Of a DNA stretch of 5,961 nucleotides, positions 1-5,534 are shown piece after piece. Each line of letters opens with the position of its first letter. Position 1 is the first letter of the stretch. Both the position numbers and the translations under genes were made by a program. This DNA comes from Acidimicrobiia bacterium (GTDB lineage Bacteria > Actinomycetota > Acidimicrobiia > Spongiisociales > ZC4RG35). The notes beneath the pieces were generated by a model that saw only the letters and a list, made by a program, of their open reading frames with translations, did not search any database and was not told the origin of the DNA. The DNA is taken from assembly GCA_025929005.1 (NCBI GenBank), contig JAICND010000110.1:1-5961 (forward strand), written 5' to 3'.

Positions 1-661
1 CGTCGCCGTAGATCCGGACATACGGCAAGACACCCGCTGCCACCCTGGCGACGTACGGCATGAGATTGTTGGGGACTCCCCGCGGACTTTCACCGATGAG
101 GCCGCTCGGATGGGCGCCGACCGGGTTGAAATACCTGAGGAAAACGACTGACCATCGGGGGTCGGCGGCCGCCAGATCCGTCAGGATCTGTTCCATCATC
201 AGCTTGGTCCAGCCGTACGGATTGACCGCGGATCTGGTCGGGCTCTCCTCGGTGAGCGGCAGGTGGTCAGGGTCCCCGTAGACCGTGCAGGACGAGGAGA
301 ACACAAAGCTCCGCACATCGTATTGGTCGAGCACCTCCAGCAACCGGGCAGTCCCACCCACGTTGTTTTCGTAGTAGCGCAGCGGGTGTTCGACTGACTC
401 CCCCACCGCCTTCAGGGCAGCGCAGTGGATCACAGCGTCAGGTCGGGCCTGTGCGATGATCGGTCTCATGGCAGTGCGATCCCCGACGTCCGCTTCAAAG
501 AATGGAACCTCGACGCCGGTGATCTCATGGAGTCGACCGATCACATCTGACGAGGAGTTCGACAGATTGTCGACCAGCGCAACCTCGTGACCTGCCTCGA
601 TCAACTGAACAGCGGTATGGCTCCCGATGAACCCGGTGCCGCCCGTTATCAAAACCCTCAC
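1..661 (-). CDS. galE: UDP-glucose 4-epimerase, partial (C-terminus beyond left edge)
   Basis: The enzyme interconverts UDP-glucose and UDP-galactose with tightly bound NAD in the cytosol (extended short-chain dehydrogenase family). About 220 residues are visible. The N-terminal Rossmann motif TGGTGFIGSH lies at residues 6-15, AALKAVGESVEHP at about 81-93, SSSCTVYGD at 122-130, and the catalytic pair Y149 and K153 in NPYGWTK. RYFNPVGAHPSG at 176-187 and PNNLMPY at 197-203 contribute to UDP-sugar binding. Positions coincide with E. coli GalE numbering (S124, Y149, K153), which supports the GTG start at 661-659; no other in-frame ATG, GTG or TTG lies close upstream. There is no Shine-Dalgarno at a useful distance (AAAGG ends 13 nt upstream), so a leaderless transcript is plausible. 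It is divergent from the hydrolase operon, 23 bp away. The specificity could extend to GlcNAc forms or another nucleotide sugar, since the C-terminal substrate region is not seen. The family is secure; the GalE assignment is likely. Confidence 0.95.
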   Translation of the reverse strand, partial: MRVLITGGTGFIGSHTAVQLIEAGHEVALVDNLSNSSSDVIGRLHEITGVEVPFFEADVGDRTAMRPIIAQARPDAVIHCAALKAVGESVEHPLRYYENNVGGTARLLEVLDQYDVRSFVFSSSCTVYGDPDHLPLTEESPTRSAVNPYGWTKLMMEQILTDLAAADPRWSVVFLRYFNPVGAHPSGLIGESPRGVPNNLMPYVARVAAGVLPYVRIYGD

Positions 662-684
662 GCACGGCAGGCTACCTTTGATCC
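662..684. promoter_or_regulatory. Divergent promoter region with two back-to-back -10-like hexamers
   Basis: Only 23 bp separate the GTG start of galE (661, minus) from the GTG start of the esterase (685, plus). On the plus strand TACCTT (673-678) fits the TAnnnT -10 pattern and would place +1 at 685, the first base of the start codon. On the minus strand TAGCCT (674-669) fits the same pattern and would place +1 at about 662, one base from the galE start codon. The two hexamers share the TA step at 673-674. No clear -35 was found for either, and any such element would lie inside the opposite gene. Neither gene has a usable Shine-Dalgarno, which agrees with leaderless transcripts. This is a reading of pattern only; TAnnnT is a weak consensus. 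Confidence 0.45.
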
Positions 685-1773
685 GTGTCCACCCTTTCCT
701 CGTTGGCGAGCGCCGCCCTCGCCTCGAGCGGTCCGTTCCACCACGCAGGACGAACGGTGCTGATCTTCCATGGAGCGGCCCAGGAGGTCCGGCTTCGCAC
801 GTGGATGCCTCGATTTCCCGATCCGGGGCCGTTTGTGAGGATCGAAGGAAGCGACCGGTGGTACCTGCCGCTTCATCTACCAGCAACGGCTCGCATCGAG
901 TATCGGCTCGGAATCAAGCAGCGCGGCCGGTGGCACGAGGTCACCGACCCCACTAACCCGGCCGATGCGACCAACCCGTTTGGAACCAATTCGGTGGTCA
1001 ATGGACCCGGGTACCAGCTTCCAGCCTTTCTCGCGCCTTCACCAACATGGACCGGCGAGCTTCACGAAATCAGGGTGGCCTCGCACGTGCTTGGGGGTCG
1101 GCGTCATCACCATCTGTATCTTCCAACCGGGTTTCAACGAGGCACAACGTTGCCACTGCTGGTCGTTCACGATGGAAACGACTTTCTCCAACACGCCAGC
1201 TTGCTATCTGCGATCGACTTCGAGCTCACCGCAGGAGCCATTGCGCCGATCGCCGTTCTCCTCATAGACCCGTGGGAGCGGTTGGCCGAGTACGGCGCCT
1301 CCCGGGACCACGCCATTCATGTGGTCGAGGAAGTGCTCCCCCACGTTCAGCGCCGGGTCGGGTTGCTTTCACGCCCGGGCGAGCGCGCCCTCATCGGTGC
1401 GTCGATGGGAGCGGTTGCCTCCCTGGCGACCGCCTGGCACTTTCCTCGCCAATTCGGTCGCGTTGGGCTGATCTCTGGCACTTTCGTGCACACGCTCAAC
1501 GACAACTGGCCGGCCGAGATCTTTGCCCCGGTCACCGAATTTCTCGAATCCTTCGCACGCGAGCCACGGCTTCACGATTACCGGGCCTTCACCAGCGTTG
1601 GCCGATATGAGGGCCTCGTCGACTTCCACCGCCGCCTCAACCCCCTCTTACGGGCAGCGCGTTTGCAGCTGCATTCCGTGGAGACCTGGGACGGTCATCA
1701 CTGGGGCGCTTGGAGAGACCGCCTCAGCGACTGCCTGCGCTTCCTCTTCCCAACGACACCCCCCACCGGTTAG
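685..1773 (+). CDS. Enterochelin-esterase-like alpha/beta hydrolase with N-terminal beta-sandwich-like region
   Basis: A 362-residue serine hydrolase of the esterase D / enterochelin esterase type (the Fes and antigen-85 superfamily). Residues about 20-118 look like an immunoglobulin-like E-set region: VLIFHGAAQEVRLRTWMP, then WYLPLHLPATARIEYRLGI, as in the N-terminal domains of Fes-like enzymes. The catalytic domain follows from about 127: HHHLYLPTGF (141-150), LLVVHDGNDF (158-167), the nucleophile elbow GASMG (238-242, Ser240), and the likely catalytic histidine in DGHHWGAWRD (336-345, H338 or H339). The N-terminus is rich in Ala and Ser but has no basic residue before a hydrophobic core, so I do not call a signal peptide; the protein is probably cytosolic. 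The GTG start at 685 is chosen because it fits the -10 spacing; TTG 703 and GTG 757 are in-frame alternatives. It is the first gene of the operon, with 24 bp to the next. The reaction could be ester hydrolysis or acyl transfer; the substrate is unknown, and siderophore genes are not present here. Confidence 0.87.
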   Translation: MSTLSSLASAALASSGPFHHAGRTVLIFHGAAQEVRLRTWMPRFPDPGPFVRIEGSDRWYLPLHLPATARIEYRLGIKQRGRWHEVTDPTNPADATNPFGTNSVVNGPGYQLPAFLAPSPTWTGELHEIRVASHVLGGRRHHHLYLPTGFQRGTTLPLLVVHDGNDFLQHASLLSAIDFELTAGAIAPIAVLLIDPWERLAEYGASRDHAIHVVEEVLPHVQRRVGLLSRPGERALIGASMGAVASLATAWHFPRQFGRVGLISGTFVHTLNDNWPAEIFAPVTEFLESFAREPRLHDYRAFTSVGRYEGLVDFHRRLNPLLRAARLQLHSVETWDGHHWGAWRDRLSDCLRFLFPTTPPTG

Positions 1774-1797
1774 CGCCCACCAATTAGGCTCGCCCAG
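1774..1797 (+). promoter_or_regulatory. Short operon gap with only a weak ribosome binding site
   Basis: This is the only non-coding gap inside the operon (24 bp). It contains TTAGG (1784-1788), a poor Shine-Dalgarno match with 9 nt to the ATG at 1798. No hairpin, terminator or convincing -10 element is visible, so the ATP-grasp gene is most likely transcribed from upstream. Confidence 0.35.
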
Positions 1798-3132
1798 ATG
1801 GCCGAAGTCCCACTCACAATTGGTCTATCGCTGGGGGCGGATCTCGAGTGGCCGATCTTCTTCGAAGACATCATCGGACGTCTCCAACCGCGGATTCCCT
1901 TTGGCGACGACTATCACACCTTCCGGGTGGAGAGAGTCACCATCGAGCCCTTTTCCCTTCGTCAGCCGGTTCGCTACGCGGTGCTGCTCGATCGCCTCAC
2001 CCACTGGTATCACACCTCGCGGGAGTGGATCAAGAAGGCGGTGGTGCACGACGACCTGTATGTGTTCAACAACCCCTTCACCATCCAGTCGATGGAGAAG
2101 CACACGAGCTATGCCGCCATGATGAGGCTCGGATTACCGGTGCCGCGGACGGTCCTGCTCCCTCCCAAGGAGTACGAAACGCAGCCGGATCTCGAAGTAA
2201 CGCTCGCCCAGTACGCCCGTCTTTTCGAGCTCGATGCCGTGGCAGACCAGGTCGGGTTCCCGTGCTACATGAAGCCATTTGATGGGGGGGCCTGGCGCGG
2301 AGTATCTCGCATCGAGAACGTCGATCAGCTACGGGCAGCCTACGAGCAGAGCGGAAAATCGATCATGCACCTGCAGGAGGCGGTGGAGCCGTACGACCTG
2401 TTCGTGCGCGCCCTGGCGGTGGGACCCCAGGTCAACGTGATCCGGTACGACCCCGCCGCCCCCATGCACGACCGCTACAAGGTCGACTTCAACTTCGTCG
2501 AAGCGGACCAATGGCAGTTGCTCTCTGACATGGTCCTCACGATCAACAGCTTCTTCAACTGGGACTTCAATTCCTGCGAGTCCCTACGAAAGGACGGCGC
2601 TTTCTATCCGATCGACTTCGCCAACGCCTGCCCCGACTCGCAGGTCACGAGCCTTCACTTTCACCTCCCGTGGCTAGTCAAGGCCAAGATTCGATGGGCG
2701 CTGTTCGTCGCCGCCACCCATCGTCGGGTTCGTCACCACCCCGATTGGGAGCCCTACTTCGCCATCGCTTCAAGCGACCGTCCCTACCGCGAGAAGCTTT
2801 CTGCATACGCCGCCCTGGCCCATCGCTCGTTCGAAACCGACCGTTTTCTGGAGTTTTGCGACACCCACCTATCGCATCTCGACGAGGTCACCTGGGACTA
2901 CTTCTCCTCCGACCGGGCCCTCGAGGCGGTACGGCGGAAGGTGGCGGTGATCTTTCCTCCTCACGAAGTCGACCTCTACACCGAGCACTTCTGGGGGCTT
3001 CTCCAGTTCTGGCGCAAGACGGAGAGAGATCGCCTGGACGCCATCGGATCGCATCGGCTTCCGGCGGGAGAGGTTGTGGATGCACCTCTGCATCCGCTGT
3101 CGCAGGCTGAACGGGTCGAGGAGAATCTTTGA
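1798..3132 (+). CDS. RimK-type ATP-grasp family protein, carboxylate-amine ligase-like
   Basis: A 444-residue cytosolic protein. ATP-grasp enzymes activate a carboxylate as acyl phosphate with ATP and pass it to an amine, thiol or similar nucleophile. Visible features are a pre-ATP-grasp segment with VFNNPFTIQSMEKHTSYAAM (89-108; K101 is the likely first ATP lysine), GLPVPRTVLLPP (112-123), and the core lysine plus glycine-rich loop YMKPFDGGAWRGVS (157-170, K159). The hinge or adenine region is MHLQEAVEPYDLFVR (190-204), and the metal-binding end is CESLRKDGAFYPIDFANACPD (260-280, with E261, D273 and N276). The essential residues look intact, so an active enzyme is expected. Residues about 290-444 form a mostly helical C-terminal extension rich in W, H and R that I do not recognise. 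The first ATG is used; the upstream Shine-Dalgarno is weak. The stop codon overlaps the next start by TTGA, so translation is coupled to the second hydrolase. The substrate cannot be read from the sequence; peptide, amino-acid or sugar-acid ligation are all open. Confidence 0.85.
   Translation: MAEVPLTIGLSLGADLEWPIFFEDIIGRLQPRIPFGDDYHTFRVERVTIEPFSLRQPVRYAVLLDRLTHWYHTSREWIKKAVVHDDLYVFNNPFTIQSMEKHTSYAAMMRLGLPVPRTVLLPPKEYETQPDLEVTLAQYARLFELDAVADQVGFPCYMKPFDGGAWRGVSRIENVDQLRAAYEQSGKSIMHLQEAVEPYDLFVRALAVGPQVNVIRYDPAAPMHDRYKVDFNFVEADQWQLLSDMVLTINSFFNWDFNSCESLRKDGAFYPIDFANACPDSQVTSLHFHLPWLVKAKIRWALFVAATHRRVRHHPDWEPYFAIASSDRPYREKLSAYAALAHRSFETDRFLEFCDTHLSHLDEVTWDYFSSDRALEAVRRKVAVIFPPHEVDLYTEHFWGLLQFWRKTERDRLDAIGSHRLPAGEVVDAPLHPLSQAERVEENL
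3118..3123 (+). promoter_or_regulatory. Strong ribosome binding site GAGGAG deciding the TTG start at 3129
   Basis: GAGGAG lies inside the last codons of the ATP-grasp gene, 5 nt before the TTG at 3129-3131. It is the best Shine-Dalgarno in the window and supports TTG, rather than a downstream ATG, as the start of the second hydrolase gene. Confidence 0.7.
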
Positions 3133-3857
3133 AAGCCGTCGAGAAGTGGCACTCGGACCGTCTCGGCACCGAGATCAACATGGTCCGTTGGGGAACGGTG
3201 GGGATCCCGGTTCTCATCTTTCCGACAGCGGGTGGCGACTTCGAGGAGATCGAACGGTTCCACATGATCTCGGCCCTCGAGGGTCTGATTGAGCGGGGAC
3301 GAATCAAGGTCTATTCGGTCGACTCGCTGAACGGCCGGGCGTTTCTCTCGGGCGCCGACTCGCGCCATACCGGTTGGATGATGTCAGCCTTCGACTCCGC
3401 GATCCGACACGAGGTGGTCCCGGCCATTCGCGCTGACTGTCAGTCGTCGACCATCGAACTGATCTCGGCAGGAGCGTCCATCGGAGCCTTTAATGCGCTC
3501 GAAGTGTTGTGCAGACATCCAGATGTCTTCTCGAGTTCGCTCTGTGTGTCTGGCACCTATGACCTCACGAAATGGCTCAGAGGACACATCACCCCCGACT
3601 TCTACTTCTCTTCCCCACTTCACTATCTGCCGACCCTCGAGGACGCGGATCTCCTCGATTCGTTACGGCAACGATTCGTGTTGTTCTGCCATGGCCTCGG
3701 CAAAGCCGAAGATCCGGGAGAATCCTGGAGGATGGCGGCGGTGCTCGGTGGCAAAGGAATTCCCAACCGGGTTGACGAGTGGGGACCGGAGTGGCCCCAC
3801 GATTGGGTTTCCTGGCGCGAAATGTTCCCGCGGTACCTGGACGAGCTCACCTCTTGA
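3129..3857 (+). CDS. Second alpha/beta hydrolase (small esterase-like protein)
   Basis: A 242-residue single-domain serine hydrolase resembling the small esterase / lipase-superfamily proteins often found beside ATP-grasp genes. The N-terminal strand motif is INMVRWGTVGIPVLIFPTAGGDFEEIERF (16-44), followed by VYSVDSLNGRAFLSG (61-75). The nucleophile elbow is LISAGASIGAFNAL (111-124, with GASIG at 115-119 and Ser117). The likely catalytic histidine is H224 in WPHDWVSWREMFPRYL. It has no N-terminal beta-sandwich region and no signal peptide. It is not a duplicate of the first hydrolase: the two share the fold and a GASxG elbow but little else. The start is TTG at 3129, set by a strong GAGGAG and by the TTGA overlap with the ATP-grasp stop. 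Its own stop overlaps the next gene in the same TTGA way. Hydrolase, acyltransferase and thioesterase roles are all possible; the substrate is unknown. Confidence 0.85.
   Translation: MKAVEKWHSDRLGTEINMVRWGTVGIPVLIFPTAGGDFEEIERFHMISALEGLIERGRIKVYSVDSLNGRAFLSGADSRHTGWMMSAFDSAIRHEVVPAIRADCQSSTIELISAGASIGAFNALEVLCRHPDVFSSSLCVSGTYDLTKWLRGHITPDFYFSSPLHYLPTLEDADLLDSLRQRFVLFCHGLGKAEDPGESWRMAAVLGGKGIPNRVDEWGPEWPHDWVSWREMFPRYLDELTS
3839..3845 (+). promoter_or_regulatory. Ribosome binding site GGACGAG for the GH13 gene
   Basis: GGACGAG differs from GGAGGAG at one base and lies 8 nt before the TTG at 3854, inside the end of the hydrolase gene. With the TTGA overlap it supports the 3854 start. Confidence 0.45.
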
Positions 3858-5533
3858 GCCCCTCCGACGACGACTGGCTAGCGACGGCCGCCAGCCAGGC
3901 GCACCGTCATTTGTCCGATCGGCTGCGCAAGCGCTTCACGACGAAGGGCTGGAACGAATTCGACCAGCGCCTGGAGCGCCACTTCGAGCGGATGTTTCGC
4001 CTATTGCATCAGCTTTACGGGTGGCACTACGACTTCGCCTGGACGGTGGAGTCGATGGTTGAGGTGGCCGCGGCCGGATACCTGGAACGACCCAAGAGAT
4101 TGCGGCGCGCCGATCGGGCCATGCTCGGAGAGGCCCCTGCCTGGATCACGCAGAAGGAAACGACCTGGGCAACAGCGTCGCCCGATGCCTTTTTCAGCCA
4201 TCGTGAGGGTCAGATCGAATCTCTCGCACTGCTCGGAGTCTCTCATCTCCACGTGCCGACCGCCTGGCCGACCAAAGCGCTGCGCAAGGAGCTAGAAGCG
4301 ATATCTCAGACTCTGGCGAAAGCCGGCATAGGCCTGGTCCTTGACTTCGGGACCAACCACACTCCCAGCGATCACCCCTGGGCGCGAGCAGCTGCCCAAG
4401 GTGGTCCTGAAGCAGACTTCTACTTCTTCTACCCGGATCGCAGCATGCCGGACCGTCTGGTCGTCACGCTTCAAAACCAGGTTCCCGAGCGAGGGGGCGA
4501 CTCCTTCACCTGGCACCCCGACGTGTTGGGTGGACGCTGGGTATGGACCACCTTCGACGACGACGAGTGGGATCTCAACTACTCCAATCCGCGGGTGTTG
4601 GCAGCGGTGGGGGCCGAACTGTTGTCATTGGCCAATCTCGGAGCGGAGGTGATCCGCCTCGACTACACCCCGTTCCTCTGGAAGCGGTTGGGCACCAACT
4701 GCGAAGGCCTGACCGAAGCTCACCTGATCGTGCAGATCTTGCGAGTCCTTGCCGACATCGCCGCGCCAGGGACGGTGTTCCTTCTAGGGACCGGCGTCAA
4801 AGAAAGCCAGGCGCCGGAATACTTGGACCCAAGCGAGTGCCGCCTTGGTTACGGCACTTTGCTCACGTCTTCGCTGTGGGAAGCGCTCGCCAGCAACGAC
4901 ACCCGCCTGCTGCGCGTTGCTCTCGGGCGACAGAACAACACGAGGGATGGATGTGCGTTGCTCAACTCGCTGCGGGATCTCCATGACATCGGATGGGTGT
5001 TCACCGATACCGACGCCCTGAGCCTTGGGATCGACCCCGGGCTTCATCGTCAGTACCTCGAGTCCTTCTATGGATCTCTGCGAACGGTGGAGTCGATGTC
5101 CGGACTCGAGGCTGCCATTGAGGAAATGGATGCAGGCGAAGTCGATTTGGCGATACGTCGGATCCTGGCGGCTTGGGCGGTGCTGGTGGCAGCCAACGGC
5201 ATCCCCCTCCTTTCCATGGGCGACGAATTCGCCAGCAGCAGCGCGTTGTCGGCTCAATCGAGGATTCTCGCCGGCACGAGGCGTCTTCTGGAGGCTCGCA
5301 GGGAAATGACAGGATTGGATGCGATGACACCGGTGGAAACGATCGATCCCGGTAACCGGGCTGTGGTGGCTTTTCGAAGAGGCCCCTCGATGTTGGCAGC
5401 GAACCTGACCGCCCAATCAGCGTTGATAGTGCGCGATGCGTTTCCCGTCGGCGAGTACCTCGATCTCATCGCTGAGGAAGTCTGGGACGGACTCATGATG
5501 GGTCCCTTCGAGTACCGGTTTGTACGGCTCTAA
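3854..5533 (+). CDS. Amylosucrase-like GH13 protein, probably catalytically altered or inactive
   Basis: A 559-residue protein related to amylosucrase (GH13 subfamily 4; sucrose-dependent glucan synthesis). The N-terminal helical domain (about 20-100) has FDQRLERHFERMFRLLHQLYGWH. The barrel starts near 118 (REGQIESLALLGVSHLHV), with region I DFGTNHT (164-170), GRWVWTTFDDDEWDLNYSNP (227-246) and region II VIRLDYTPFLWKRLGTNC (266-283, nucleophile equivalent D270, R268). Further barrel motifs are ECRLGY (328-333), DIGWVFTDTDALSLG (378-392), NGIPLLSMGDEFA (448-460) and a C-terminal beta domain. The expected acid/base glutamate falls on G312 in FLLGTGV, and the HDD of region IV reads LHD (376-378). 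The beta2 loop (DGGYAVSSYRDV in Neisseria amylosucrase) and the loop after GDE are missing, which accounts for the short length (636 residues is usual). The TTG start at 3854 is chosen for the TTGA overlap and GGACGAG at 3839-3845; a GTG at 3779 would add 25 residues that match nothing. The family match is firm; the loss of activity is inference from comparison with a remembered amylosucrase sequence. Confidence 0.85.
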   Translation: MSPSDDDWLATAASQAHRHLSDRLRKRFTTKGWNEFDQRLERHFERMFRLLHQLYGWHYDFAWTVESMVEVAAAGYLERPKRLRRADRAMLGEAPAWITQKETTWATASPDAFFSHREGQIESLALLGVSHLHVPTAWPTKALRKELEAISQTLAKAGIGLVLDFGTNHTPSDHPWARAAAQGGPEADFYFFYPDRSMPDRLVVTLQNQVPERGGDSFTWHPDVLGGRWVWTTFDDDEWDLNYSNPRVLAAVGAELLSLANLGAEVIRLDYTPFLWKRLGTNCEGLTEAHLIVQILRVLADIAAPGTVFLLGTGVKESQAPEYLDPSECRLGYGTLLTSSLWEALASNDTRLLRVALGRQNNTRDGCALLNSLRDLHDIGWVFTDTDALSLGIDPGLHRQYLESFYGSLRTVESMSGLEAAIEEMDAGEVDLAIRRILAAWAVLVAANGIPLLSMGDEFASSSALSAQSRILAGTRRLLEARREMTGLDAMTPVETIDPGNRAVVAFRRGPSMLAANLTAQSALIVRDAFPVGEYLDLIAEEVWDGLMMGPFEYRFVRL

Positions 5534-5534
5534 A

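Noticed and set aside
685..735. Signal peptide on the first esterase (MSTLSSLASAALASSGP)
   Set aside because: It is Ala/Ser-rich but has no basic n-region and only a short weak hydrophobic stretch; it also runs directly into the beta-sandwich-like region.
627..956. Plus-strand open frame across the galE start and esterase start
   Set aside because: Arg/Pro-rich shadow; both flanking genes are supported by clear motifs in other frames.
685..1773. Siderophore (enterobactin) esterase role for the first hydrolase
   Set aside because: Resemblance to Fes is at family level only; no siderophore synthesis, transport or iron-regulation gene or site is visible in the window.
1523..2122. Long plus-strand open frame spanning the esterase / ATP-grasp junction
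   Set aside because: Ser/Thr/Arg/Pro-rich translation without any motif, overlapping two genes with clear family motifs in another frame; typical of GC-rich frame shadows.
2284..2290. Run of seven G inside the ATP-grasp glycine loop, a possible slippage or sequencing-error site
   Set aside because: The frame is continuous and family motifs continue correctly on both sides (YMKPFDGG before, AWRGVS after), so there is no sign of a frameshift.
3779..3853. A 25-residue N-terminal extension of the GH13 protein from the GTG at 3779
   Set aside because: It lies wholly inside the second hydrolase gene, reads as out-of-frame sequence, and the TTG at 3854 has the overlap and Shine-Dalgarno spacing seen at the previous junction.
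4784..5416. Minus-strand 210-codon open frame opposite the GH13 gene
   Set aside because: No family motif; composition fits an antisense shadow of a GC-rich gene.
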